The position numbers were made by a program, and so were the translations under genes. Positions 1 through 8,015 of a stretch of 21,656 bases of DNA are shown in pieces (within the stretch, counting starts at the first letter, position 1; each line of letters begins with the position of its first letter). The notes below the pieces were generated by a model. The model was not told the origin of the DNA. It was given only the letters and a program-made list of their open reading frames with translations, and did not search any database. This DNA comes from JACMLD01 sp964245425 (GTDB lineage Bacteria; Bacteroidota; Bacteroidia; Chitinophagales; Chitinophagaceae): NCBI GenBank assembly GCA_964245425.1, contig CAXTMV010000070.1, forward strand, positions 1 to 21,656. Direction: 5' to 3'.

Positions 1-71
1 GGCAAACTTCGTTGAATTAGTTTATCATGCAAATTGATTAATTTTATAAGCTCATAGATAAAAACTATATC

Positions 72-1007
72 ATGACCTTTATACAGCTGGAATATATTGT
101 GGCATTAGACAGTTGCCGGCATTTTTCCACCGCGGCCGACAGCTGCTTTGTTACCCAGCCTACGTTGAGCATGCAGGTGCAGAAGCTGGAGGAAGAACTG
201 GGCATCAAGATCTTTGATCGCAGCAAACAGCCGGTAATGCCCACGGAGGCAGGTCTGGATATCATTGAACAGGCCCGGAAAATACTGGCTGAAAAAAACA
301 TCCTGACCGATATTACCCAATCAAAAAAAGGGGTAATGACTGGTGAACTACGGATAGGTATCATACCCACCCTGGCACCTTACCTGCTGCCGCTGTTTGT
401 GCAGGCATTCAACAAAAAATACCCCGGGGTAAAACTGGTGGTCAATGAAATGATGACGGAATACATTGTAACCCGGTTGCGTGAAGGGCGGATAGATGCG
501 GGCATCCTGGTAACACCCCTGCAGGAAAAGGGCATCCGGGAACATGTATTGTTTTACGAAGAACTGCTGGCCTATATTTCAAAGAAAAACAGCGCCTATC
601 CCAAAACCTATGTGCTGCCGCAAGACATAGACCCCAATAAATTATGGCTGATGGAAGAAGGCCATTGTTTTCGGTCGCAGATAGTGAATCTCTGTGCCCT
701 GCGCCCCTCCGTAGAAGTAAGCAGTCATTTTGAATACGAGGCAGGCAGCATTGAAACCCTGCGGCGCATGGTAGAGTTGAACGACGGCATCACTATTCTG
801 CCTGAATTGGCTACGCTGGATATGTCTGCAAAACAGCTGCAGCAGATCCGTCATTTCAAAAAGCCGGCACCCATGCGGGAAGTCAGCATTGTAGTACACC
901 GCGATTTTGTAAAGAAACGTTTGGTAGAAGCGCTGAAAGAAGAAATCATCGCTGCCGTTCCGGAAAGAATCAAAAAGAATAAGAGTTCCAATGTAGTACC
1001 GGTGTAG
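72..1007 (+). CDS. oxyR: OxyR-type peroxide-sensing LysR regulator
   Basis: A 311-aa LysR-family transcription factor. The N-terminal winged helix-turn-helix covers about residues 1-60 (motif FSTAADSCFVTQPTLSMQVQ), followed by a linker helix and a periplasmic-binding-protein-like sensor domain from about 90. The sensor carries GHCFRSQIVNLC, matching the E. coli OxyR redox loop; by my count the cysteines fall at 199 and 208, the same positions as the E. coli peroxidatic and resolving cysteines. The downstream SIETLRRMV and GITILPELA segments also match OxyR. By family knowledge it is a cytoplasmic activator that forms a disulfide on H2O2 exposure and turns on catalase and peroxiredoxin genes. 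No such target is in the window; the upstream neighbour is outside it. The ATG at 72 is the natural start, as it gives the standard N-terminus MTFIQLEYIVAL. It is transcribed towards the hydrolase block. Confidence 0.93.
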   Translation: MTFIQLEYIVALDSCRHFSTAADSCFVTQPTLSMQVQKLEEELGIKIFDRSKQPVMPTEAGLDIIEQARKILAEKNILTDITQSKKGVMTGELRIGIIPTLAPYLLPLFVQAFNKKYPGVKLVVNEMMTEYIVTRLREGRIDAGILVTPLQEKGIREHVLFYEELLAYISKKNSAYPKTYVLPQDIDPNKLWLMEEGHCFRSQIVNLCALRPSVEVSSHFEYEAGSIETLRRMVELNDGITILPELATLDMSAKQLQQIRHFKKPAPMREVSIVVHRDFVKKRLVEALKEEIIAAVPERIKKNKSSNVVPV

Positions 1008-1021
1008 AATCGTCTTTAGTT

Positions 1022-1069
1022 GGTAGTCGGTAATCCTTTGAGCGGTCAGCAGCTCTACTACAGACTACC
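1022..1069. terminator. Inverted repeat between convergent genes
   Basis: GGTAGTC at 1022-1028 is the perfect reverse complement of GACTACC at 1063-1069, between the convergent ends of oxyR and the first hydrolase. There is no clear T-tract, so a role as a shared terminator is only an inference. Confidence 0.25.
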
Positions 1070-1110
1070 GAATGTTTACTTACGGCCTACCCCCCACACC
1101 TTACAGCCTA

Positions 1111-1950
1111 TTATTCAAGCAGGGAATCCAGCTTTTGCCGGAACAGGGGAAAGTTGTAGAGATCATTGTGGCTGCCACCATTAATAGTAATAAACCGATC
1201 GCCGGGTTTTAAGAAGGGTTGTAGTTTTTCTGCATTGCTATAAGGTATTACGCCATCGGCGCTGCCATGGAATATGGTGATGGGCGCTATGATCTGCTGC
1301 AGGTACTGGTAGGTAGGCAGTTTATAATGAATCATGCGGCTGACAGGGTAAACTGGAAAATAATGTGCTACCAGCGAAGTCATGGAATAGTAAGGTGTTT
1401 CCAGGATTAATTGCCGGCAGCTCCTTCTGCTGGCCAGCCATGCCGCAATACCGGTTCCCATGCTTTTGCCGTACAGAATAATGCTGTCTTTTGCAAAGCG
1501 TGCCGTGGCCAGTCGGTACAATTGTTCCGCATAATCGTACAAAACCCGTTCGGTAAGTTTGCCGGTACTTTTGCCATAACCCGGGTAGTCGATCATCCAG
1601 ACCTCGTAGTCTTTTTTGGTAAAAGCAGCTGCATACTTTGCATACCAGCCAATATTTTTGCGGTTGCCATGGAAATACAATACCACCCCCCGTGCTGCAT
1701 GGCTGCTGGTAAATTGTACCACACTGATATTGCTGCTATCGTTAAACGGAATGTTGAGTTCTTTGTGCGGAATGCGGAAGTCATAAGCACTGTTTTTTTC
1801 CATTTTCTCCGGGTGAAACAGCATATAATCCTGCAGGTAATAAATGGCAATCCCTATCAGCCCGTACAGCATCAAAATAATCTTTACCCACCTGGACAGC
1901 GTTCGCTTAGACAGCATTTTTTTTGATTTTTTGTTTTTTGATGGCGGCAT
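1111..1950 (-). CDS. Membrane-anchored alpha/beta hydrolase (copy 1)
   Basis: A 279-aa protein with a Lys-rich N-terminus, one membrane segment (about residues 21-40) and an alpha/beta hydrolase domain of the Bem46/ABHD13-like or dienelactone-hydrolase-like type. Visible active-site elements are the oxyanion strand LYFHGN (91-96), the nucleophile elbow GKSMG with Ser163, Asp232 in HGSADGVIPY, and His261 in GGSHNDL. The likely topology is a single N-terminal anchor with the catalytic domain on one side of the inner membrane. The substrate cannot be deduced; such proteins are esterases or acyl hydrolases. It lies 43 nt downstream of a clear paralogue (1994-2776) on the same strand, so the two are probably co-transcribed. 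An in-frame ATG at 1917 would give a shorter N-terminus without MPPSKNKKSKK. The upstream ATG keeps the positive-inside lysines and was preferred. Confidence 0.82.
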   Translation of the reverse strand: MPPSKNKKSKKMLSKRTLSRWVKIILMLYGLIGIAIYYLQDYMLFHPEKMEKNSAYDFRIPHKELNIPFNDSSNISVVQFTSSHAARGVVLYFHGNRKNIGWYAKYAAAFTKKDYEVWMIDYPGYGKSTGKLTERVLYDYAEQLYRLATARFAKDSIILYGKSMGTGIAAWLASRRSCRQLILETPYYSMTSLVAHYFPVYPVSRMIHYKLPTYQYLQQIIAPITIFHGSADGVIPYSNAEKLQPFLKPGDRFITINGGSHNDLYNFPLFRQKLDSLLE

Positions 1951-1993
1951 TTTGCGATTTATTGATCGTCACAAATGAAATCCGCCATCCCTG

Positions 1994-2776
1994 TCAATCT
2001 TTCAATATATCGCGTATAAAATTGTGGTATTCGGGAAACGAAGGTAAATTATTATGGCCCCCGCCGTGGATGCGGATCAGGGTAATTTTGTGCGGGTTGA
2101 TTTGCCGGAGCTTTTCGCTGTGCCGGATGGGAATCAGGCGATCGCGGGTGCCATGTAAAATATAAGTATGACAACTGACCAGCTGCAACCATTTATCTGT
2201 CCGCAGCTGGTACATCAACAGGAGTTTTACCGGTAGAAAAGGTAAAAAACGTTCCACTACTTTGGTGAAATTATAAAAAGGAGCATCCAGTATCAGGTAA
2301 CGGGGTTTGTTATCGGAGGCGATCTTACTGGCAAAGCCGCTGCCCAGGCTTCTGCCATACACCAGTATATGTTGCTCGGTATATTGCGTCAGCAGGTGCT
2401 GGTATACAAACTGCATATCGGACATCATTTCCTTTTCACTTCTTTTGCCGGTGCTTTTGCCAAAGCCCCGGTAATCGACCAGTACAACGTCGTAGTTATA
2501 CCGGTAGAAATCAACCGCATATTTTGCCCATCCCTTTATACTGCGCGTATTGCCGTGTAAATAAAATACCAGGCCGGCCGGTTGCGGCCGGAAAAAATGC
2601 AACCCATTGATGCGCACGCCGGGTTCAATATCAAAAAAAAGTTCTTTAAAAGGGATGTTGTATTTAAAAGCAAAGTCCTGCCGCAGCTTTTCCGGCTTAA
2701 AAATAAACCGATCCTGCAACAGGTACGCGAGCAGGCTCAGTACTATAAGAATGATTATGATATAGAGGATGGTCAC
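1994..2776 (-). CDS. Membrane-anchored alpha/beta hydrolase (copy 2)
   Basis: A 260-aa paralogue of the neighbouring hydrolase. The N-terminus is almost entirely a transmembrane helix (ILYIIIILIVLSLLAYLL, residues 3-20), then FKPEKL and the hydrolase core. The catalytic triad is Ser143 (GRSLG), Asp212 (HGTRDRLIP) and His241 (GGGHNNL), with LHGN at 73-76 as the oxyanion strand. The DYRGFGKSTGK segment (101-111) matches DYPGYGKSTGK of copy 1, and the architectures are collinear, so this is a tandem duplication that has since diverged strongly. The start is GTG at 2774-2776; no ATG gives the full membrane helix. The start lies only 7 nt from the base of a 28-bp inverted repeat that separates this gene from kup. 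Function is probably membrane-associated esterase or lipase activity, substrate unknown. Confidence 0.82.
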   Translation of the reverse strand: MTILYIIIILIVLSLLAYLLQDRFIFKPEKLRQDFAFKYNIPFKELFFDIEPGVRINGLHFFRPQPAGLVFYLHGNTRSIKGWAKYAVDFYRYNYDVVLVDYRGFGKSTGKRSEKEMMSDMQFVYQHLLTQYTEQHILVYGRSLGSGFASKIASDNKPRYLILDAPFYNFTKVVERFLPFLPVKLLLMYQLRTDKWLQLVSCHTYILHGTRDRLIPIRHSEKLRQINPHKITLIRIHGGGHNNLPSFPEYHNFIRDILKD

Positions 2777-2783
2777 GATTTTG

Positions 2784-2876
2784 TTTTAAATGCTGACTGT
2801 TACAGGTTGAATTTCTTTGACTCGCAGATATAATACCGGCAAACGCCGTTCAACATGTAACAGTCAGCATTTAAAA
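2784..2876. repeat. 28-bp near-perfect inverted repeat between kup and hydrolase
   Basis: The arms 2784-2811 and 2849-2876 are reverse complements at 27 of 28 positions, with TTTTAAATGCTGACTGTTAC shared at the outer end. They enclose a 37-nt loop holding a small hairpin, CGGC-AAAC-GCCG (2837-2848). The structure fills the gap from 5 nt after the kup stop to 7 nt before the hydrolase GTG. There is no T-tract on the minus strand and no evident target-site duplication. It could terminate kup transcription, protect the kup mRNA 3' end, or be a small palindromic insertion. Confidence 0.85.
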
Positions 2877-2881
2877 TAATA

Positions 2882-4876
2882 TTAAAGCGCTTCTTCCGGG
2901 TCGTGAAAAACGCGTTTTAATTTGATGCCTTGTACCGGGGCTACGATCAGCGGAAATTTTTCGATGTTTACATTGGAAGGATCGAGGCCAAAGCCACGTT
3001 CTTCGGAAAGGCTCAGCTCTTTGAGCCAGAAATACAACTTCATAACCACTCGTTCAAAAAAGGGCAGCTCATTGTCCTGGCTCAGGTATTTCTCCATTAC
3101 AATAAACTGAAAATCGCCCACAACATTGTTGCGCTCCAGACTTTCATAACGGCTGGTAATATTCACTTCTTTATTATGCACCAGGTCTTCCACTACTTTC
3201 CGGAACATGAGGTTGATCTTCGGCTCCATCCTGAAACCCAGTTTCAGCTCTACCCGTATAATATCATTTGGAATGATGTGTTCCACGGTATATTCGCTGG
3301 TATAAGGATCATCTACCGTATCCACGTGTACGAACCAGTAGATATCGGATCGTTTGGGTTTTTTATTCAGGATGGAATAGATGATCTTATGCTCAATTTC
3401 TTTTGGATTATTGGCACTGGTCATATATACCAGGTGGGTGGCATATTTAGGTACGGTTTTATCGTTGCTCAGTTCCTGTATCTGGGGCAGGTAATGCTCC
3501 AGCCGCACAAATTCTACGTAGCGGTTCTTGATTTTCCGGCTCCGGTACCAAATGTACATGATGGAAAACAAGCCGCCGGCTACCAGCAGGGCTACGTAAC
3601 CGCCATGAACAAACTTGTCGAGGTTGGCGAACAGGAAACTGAATTCGATAGACAGGTACAGCAGGAGGTATAAATAAATCCAAGCCGAAGGCACCCGCTT
3701 GGTGATAAGGTAATTGGCAAAGAGGATAGAGGTGGCCAGCATGCAGAGCGTAATGGCCAGGCCGTAGGCGGCTTCCATATTGGTTGATTCCTTAAAATAC
3801 AATACCACACCGGCACAGCCGAAAAACAACAGGAAATTGATACCGGGTATATAGATCTGGCCTCTTTCTTCGGTAGGAAAAACCACTTTCATCTTTGGCC
3901 AGAGGCTCAGTCGCATGGCCTCACTGATAAGTGTAAACGAACCGCTGATCAGGGCCTGGCTGGCGATAATGGCGGCAGCGGTGGCAATGATGATGCCGGG
4001 TATAACAAACCATGCCGGCATAACACTGTAAAAAGGATTGAATCCTTTAGCAATCAGGTCTTCTGTAATGCGTAAGCCATTCTTATTGGCCAGCAGCCAG
4101 GCGCCCTGCCCGAGGTAATTCAATATCAGGCAGGTCTTCACAAAGATCCAGGAAACACGGATATTGCCGCGGCCGCAATGCCCTAAATCGCTGTACAAGG
4201 CTTCCGCACCCGTGGTACAAAGGAATACGGCGCCCAGGATCCAGAATCCTTTCGGGTATTTGGTCAGCAACTCGATGGCGTAATGCGGACTCAGCGATTT
4301 AAAAATGTAATAGTCGTCGTGCAGGTGACCCAGGCCCAGTACAGCCATCATTGTAAACCAGATGATCATCAGGGGGCCGAAAATCTTGCCGATGGAAGCG
4401 GTACCAAATTGCTGCAGGAAAAAAAGAATGGTGATAATGCCCAGTACGATATAGATAATGGTTCTGGTATGTATGCCACTGAGATGAGGAATGTTGCGCA
4501 AGCCCTCTACAGCGGAGGTGACCGAAATGGGAGGGGTGATCATACCATCGGCCAGCAGGGCGGCACCACCGATCATAGCCGGTATGACCAGCCATTTTTT
4601 CTGCCGTCTTACCAATGCATACAATGAAAAGATGCCACCTTCTCCGCGGTTGTCCGCTTTGAGTGTAAGGATAACATACTTTAAAGTGGTCTGAAGGGTA
4701 AGGGTCCAGATAATACAGGAAAGGCTACCGACAATCAGCTCTTCTGTGATCATTTTCCCTTTTGTGATTGCATTCAACACATAAAGAGGAGAGGTTCCGA
4801 TATCGCCGTAAATAATGCCCAGCGCTACAATTAACCCTGCCGCGCTGACTTTGCTGATGTTAAGATGTTTACTCAC
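2882..4876 (-). CDS. kup: Kup/Trk-type low-affinity potassium transporter
   Basis: A KUP/HAK/KT-family K+ uptake permease driven by proton symport, located in the inner membrane. The N-terminal signature GLIVALGIIYGDIGTSPLYV is unmistakable. About 12 membrane helices follow, with family segments DNRGEGG, LADGMITPPISV and GAEALYSDLGHCG. A roughly 200-residue cytoplasmic C-terminal domain ends in VPVQGIKLKRVF-like sequence, visible here as VAPVQGIKLKRVFHDPEEAL. I place the start at GTG 4874-4876 (MSKHLNISK, 664 aa), because Kup proteins begin just before the first helix. A GTG further upstream at 4945 would add 23 residues of unrelated sequence. The gene leads a possible minus-strand unit with the two hydrolases, though a strong inverted repeat sits between. 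A 431-bp intergenic region lies upstream. Confidence 0.95.
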   Translation of the reverse strand: MSKHLNISKVSAAGLIVALGIIYGDIGTSPLYVLNAITKGKMITEELIVGSLSCIIWTLTLQTTLKYVILTLKADNRGEGGIFSLYALVRRQKKWLVIPAMIGGAALLADGMITPPISVTSAVEGLRNIPHLSGIHTRTIIYIVLGIITILFFLQQFGTASIGKIFGPLMIIWFTMMAVLGLGHLHDDYYIFKSLSPHYAIELLTKYPKGFWILGAVFLCTTGAEALYSDLGHCGRGNIRVSWIFVKTCLILNYLGQGAWLLANKNGLRITEDLIAKGFNPFYSVMPAWFVIPGIIIATAAAIIASQALISGSFTLISEAMRLSLWPKMKVVFPTEERGQIYIPGINFLLFFGCAGVVLYFKESTNMEAAYGLAITLCMLATSILFANYLITKRVPSAWIYLYLLLYLSIEFSFLFANLDKFVHGGYVALLVAGGLFSIMYIWYRSRKIKNRYVEFVRLEHYLPQIQELSNDKTVPKYATHLVYMTSANNPKEIEHKIIYSILNKKPKRSDIYWFVHVDTVDDPYTSEYTVEHIIPNDIIRVELKLGFRMEPKINLMFRKVVEDLVHNKEVNITSRYESLERNNVVGDFQFIVMEKYLSQDNELPFFERVVMKLYFWLKELSLSEERGFGLDPSNVNIEKFPLIVAPVQGIKLKRVFHDPEEAL

Positions 4877-5307
4877 AGTAAAGAGAATATTAACAGGGGT
4901 TAAGGATTGCAAGCAAGGTTGTAAGGAGGCCGGTGGCCAGGCCACGCGGAATATTACTGCCGGGCATCGTTAGCTCCCGGATCAATTGTTCAGTATTGCC
5001 AGGCTTCGGAAGCAACCGGAAGACCCGGCTGTGGAAATAACTATCAACTGTTCGTTTCATTGCTACGGTATAACTAAATTGCGCCGGGTGTAACCCCGAC
5101 GCTGCTACAAAGGTATAGGGAAAAAACAATTCCCCCATTTTTTATGTAATGAGCGCTGCGGAAGCATCTTTTTCCAGTAAGCTGGCGTTAAAGATTTGTG
5201 ATAAAACCTGGCCATTCATCTTTTGGGCCGGCTCCTTTGTTATTGGAGTAATAACAATTCTTAAATTGGGGTGTAACCTGTAATTTTAATAATAGAAATG
5301 AAATTGT
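4877..5307. other. Intergenic region between divergent kup and secreted-protein gene
   Basis: This 431-bp divergent region must carry promoters for kup (minus) and the gene at 5308 (plus). On the minus strand TACCTTTG (5115-5108) fits the Bacteroidota -7 box TAnnTTTG, without an obvious partner at -33. That would give kup a leader of more than 200 nt. A minus-strand reading frame of 56-82 codons ends 13 nt before the kup GTG (4890-5138); it resembles nothing I know and I do not call it. The 5237-5257 palindrome is listed separately. I see no RNA gene. Confidence 0.5.
5237..5257. promoter_or_regulatory. 21-bp perfect palindrome, operator-like
   Basis: TTGTTATT-GGAGT-AATAACAA is a perfect 8+5+8 inverted repeat, 50 nt upstream of the start at 5308. 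It overlaps a possible promoter: TTTG at 5236-5239 followed 22 nt later by TAAATTGG (5262-5269), one mismatch from the Bacteroidota -7 consensus TAnnTTTG. Its symmetry and position suggest a dimeric repressor or activator site, though no partner regulator can be named. Confidence 0.45.
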
Positions 5308-6840
5308 ATGCCGTATAAAAGGTTAATGACGCTGGGGTTTGTTTTTTTTCTTTTCAGCATGGCAAAGGCCCAGGCGCCAAGGATAGTGTACTCGGAGCCG
5401 GAGAAAGAAGACAGCCGCCGCACCAGTTTTGAGGTCATTGGTAAAATGAACGGTAATTTCCTGGTATATAAAGCCAACCGGAACGACGACGCCATCTGCA
5501 TTTATGACAATGATATGAAGCTGAAAGAACGGGTAAAGCTGGACTTTACCCCTGATCAGCAATTGATCAATGTTGATTTTGTAGCGTACCCCGATTTCTT
5601 TTATATGATTTATGAGTTTGAAAAAAGGGGTATTGTACATTGCATGGCCGCCAAGCTGGATGGCAATAGTAGGAAACTGACCGACCCGATAGAGCTGGAC
5701 ACCACACAGGTTGGCTTCTCCTCCAATACAAAGATTTATACCACCATTAACAGCGATGATAAGCAGAATATCATGGTGTTCAAAATCAATAGTCGCAACC
5801 GCGATAATTTTGTCTTTACCACTTTGCTGTACAATAAGGACCTGCTTTTGCAGCACAAAGATCGCATGGGCATCCCCATGGAAGAACGCAATGATTTTTT
5901 CACCGATTTCCTGCTGACCAACGATGGAGAGCTGGTGTTTGGAAAATTCCTCCGGCAAAACAACAATGAATACATCACCAAACTGGCCATGGTTATCAAG
6001 TATCCCGATTCTTCCAGCCTGGCAGCTACCAATGTAGAGCTGGACGGAAAAATACTGGATGAAATAAAAATAAAAGCAGACAATACCAATAAGCGGATAT
6101 TGCTGAATGCCTTTTATTATAAACAGAAAAGGGGTAATATCGAAGGACTGTATTCGCTGCTCTGGGATAAGATTGGCAATAAAAAGATACGTGAAATCAG
6201 CAGTCTTTTCAGTGAAGAGCTGCGGGCCAATGCAAAGGGCCAGGACGCGTCTGTGCGCAATGCATTTAATGATTATTTCATCAAGAATATTATTATCAGG
6301 AAAGATGGCGGTTACCTGATCATCTCTGAATCAGAATACAATACTTCCCGCGGCAATCCCTTTAACCGTTGGGATTACCTGGGCTATGGAAACCCGTGGA
6401 TGTCGCCCATGGATTACTATAATTACTCACCCTATGGTTACTGGAACAGCCCCTGGAACCGCTGGAACAATGGCCTCAATACCCGTTACAATGCGGAAAA
6501 TATTATGATATTGTCTTATAACAAAGACGGTACGATAGACTGGAGCAGCATCATACCCAAAACCCAGTACGACGATGAAAGTGATAATATGATCTCCTTT
6601 CAGATCGTGAACACCGGTGCCGATATCCATTTCCTCTTTAACATGTCGGAAAAAAGGACTGTTATGCTGAACGACCAGAGCATTGGCGCCGACGGAAAAA
6701 TTACGCGCAACCCCACCTTAAAGAACCTTGATAAGGGCTATGATTTTATGACCCGTTCAGGCAAACAGGTATCCGGCAAGCAGGTAATTGTGCCGTGTCT
6801 GTACCGCAACTATCTTTGCTTTGCTAAAGTTGAATATTAG
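5308..6840 (+). CDS. Secreted protein of unknown function with Trp/Tyr/Asn-rich tract
   Basis: A 510-aa protein I do not recognise as a named family. The N-terminus is a signal peptide ending in the Bacteroidota-typical AKAQA (cleavage near residue 22), so it is exported. The body is beta-strand-rich with repeated motifs of the kind FLVYKANRNDDAICIYDND, reminiscent of a propeller or a cell-surface scaffold, but no blade signature is clear. Around residues 348-396 there is a striking low-complexity segment rich in Trp, Tyr, Asn, Pro and Gly (for example NPWMSPMDYYNYSPYGYW). No lipobox or T9SS sorting domain is visible, so a periplasmic or outer-membrane-associated location is likely. The ATG at 5308 is the only usable start: a nearby ATG at 5298 hits a stop after six codons. 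The next gene starts 24 nt downstream, suggesting co-transcription. Confidence 0.85.
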   Translation: MPYKRLMTLGFVFFLFSMAKAQAPRIVYSEPEKEDSRRTSFEVIGKMNGNFLVYKANRNDDAICIYDNDMKLKERVKLDFTPDQQLINVDFVAYPDFFYMIYEFEKRGIVHCMAAKLDGNSRKLTDPIELDTTQVGFSSNTKIYTTINSDDKQNIMVFKINSRNRDNFVFTTLLYNKDLLLQHKDRMGIPMEERNDFFTDFLLTNDGELVFGKFLRQNNNEYITKLAMVIKYPDSSSLAATNVELDGKILDEIKIKADNTNKRILLNAFYYKQKRGNIEGLYSLLWDKIGNKKIREISSLFSEELRANAKGQDASVRNAFNDYFIKNIIIRKDGGYLIISESEYNTSRGNPFNRWDYLGYGNPWMSPMDYYNYSPYGYWNSPWNRWNNGLNTRYNAENIMILSYNKDGTIDWSSIIPKTQYDDESDNMISFQIVNTGADIHFLFNMSEKRTVMLNDQSIGADGKITRNPTLKNLDKGYDFMTRSGKQVSGKQVIVPCLYRNYLCFAKVEY

Positions 6841-6863
6841 GCGAAATACCAAAACATAACAAG

Positions 6864-7850
6864 GTGGTTGCACTGTTTAAACAAAAGAATCCAGGTAATG
6901 CATTTATACTGCTCATTTATGCGCTGGCGCTCAAGTTTCCTTTTTTTATGCATCCTGAAAAGCAGCTGGCCAATGAAGGCGATAATTATATTTATGCCAT
7001 CATTGTAAAATTCCTGGATTCTCTTGCCGGCGGTAGTGCTTTTTTGTATGCCCTGCTGGCTTTTTTGTTACTTTTTGTACAGGCAACGCTGTTAAACCGC
7101 ATCGGCAACTCGGTGAAGCTGCTGCCCCGTGCCAATTTCCTGATTGGGATGTCGTATATCCTTATTACCTCGCTGCTGCATGAATGGAACCTGTTTTCTG
7201 CACCCATGCTGGTTAATTCATTGCTGATCTGGATCTGGTACCGGCTTATCAGTATGTATAACAATAACAATCCGAAGACCGCCATCTTTAATGTGAGTAT
7301 GCTGGTGGGCATTTTACCCCTTATTTACAGCCCGGCCATGGTTTTTCTTTTGCTGCTGGTATTTGCATTGATTGTTACAAGACCTTTCCGGATTACGGAA
7401 TGGCTGGTGGCCCTGCTGGGTTTTACCACCCCGTATTATTTTTTGTTCGTGATCCTTTTTCTCACCGGCCAGTGGAACTGGCATAAAGTGATACCTGAGA
7501 TCTCTTTCCACCTGCCGCACCTGCCGCCGTCTTTATGGATAACCGGTGGCATTATGCTGATGGTCATTCCTTTCCTGGTAGGCGCCTGGTATGTACAATC
7601 CAACCTGGGCAAAATGCTGATCCAGATGCGCAAAAGCTGGAGCCTGTTGCTGATGTTGCTGATTGTATCTGTGCTGATAATTATGCTGAACCCCGGTACC
7701 AATTACCTGCACTGGCTGCCCGTGGTAGTTCCACTGGCAGCTTTTCATGCGGCGGCCTATTATTATCTTCCCGGGCGTTGGTTCCCTTCTTTATTGCACT
7801 GGATTATTTTTGCCTTTGCCATTATGCTGAATTATTCCGTTCACAGCTAA
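6864..7850 (+). CDS. DUF6427-like polytopic membrane protein
   Basis: A 328-aa integral membrane protein with about 8-10 hydrophobic helices and very few charged residues. The N-terminus VALFKQKNPGNAFILLIYAL resembles the SLFKKSNP-type start of the DUF6427 family, which is widespread in Bacteroidota and of unknown biochemical role. Polar landmarks include a conserved-looking WNWHKVIPEISFHLPHLPP loop near residues 205-225 and LNPGTNYLHWLPVVVPLAAF near 275. The start is GTG at 6864, because no ATG occurs before the first helix. The gene lies 24 nt after the secreted-protein gene and probably belongs to its operon. Family assignment is from memory of the N-terminal motif, so it is moderately sure; that it is a real membrane protein is near certain. 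Confidence 0.78.
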   Translation: MVALFKQKNPGNAFILLIYALALKFPFFMHPEKQLANEGDNYIYAIIVKFLDSLAGGSAFLYALLAFLLLFVQATLLNRIGNSVKLLPRANFLIGMSYILITSLLHEWNLFSAPMLVNSLLIWIWYRLISMYNNNNPKTAIFNVSMLVGILPLIYSPAMVFLLLLVFALIVTRPFRITEWLVALLGFTTPYYFLFVILFLTGQWNWHKVIPEISFHLPHLPPSLWITGGIMLMVIPFLVGAWYVQSNLGKMLIQMRKSWSLLLMLLIVSVLIIMLNPGTNYLHWLPVVVPLAAFHAAAYYYLPGRWFPSLLHWIIFAFAIMLNYSVHS

Positions 7851-7986
7851 GACAACAAGGAGTAAAAGAGCGGGCGATACAAAAATAATGTCGGCCGCAA
7901 GGGCTACCCTACAGCTTCCAGTGGCTTTTTGTTCTCTTTTTGTCTTTGTTCTCCCAGCTCTTTTTCTCCTTGTGCTCTTTGCAGCC

Positions 7987-7994
7987 TATCTTTG
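7987..7994 (+). promoter_or_regulatory. Candidate Bacteroidota -7 promoter box before purQ
   Basis: TATCTTTG exactly matches the Bacteroidota -7 consensus TAnnTTTG and lies 21 nt before the purQ ATG, which would leave a leader of about 15 nt. The best -33 element (TTG at 7970-7972) is 14 nt away, shorter than usual, so the call is moderate. Confidence 0.45.
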
Positions 7995-8015
7995 CTCTTT
8001 CCAAACATTATTACC

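Noticed and set aside
4890..5138. Minus-strand frame of 82 codons upstream of kup, possible leader peptide
   Set aside because: It ends 13 nt before the kup start, which is suggestive, but its sequence resembles no protein I know, it has no signal peptide, and nothing else supports coding.
7929..8015. N-terminal extension of PurQ
   Set aside because: The added codons come from a T-rich leader containing the candidate -7 box TATCTTTG; PurQ proteins begin at MKFGVVVFPGSN.
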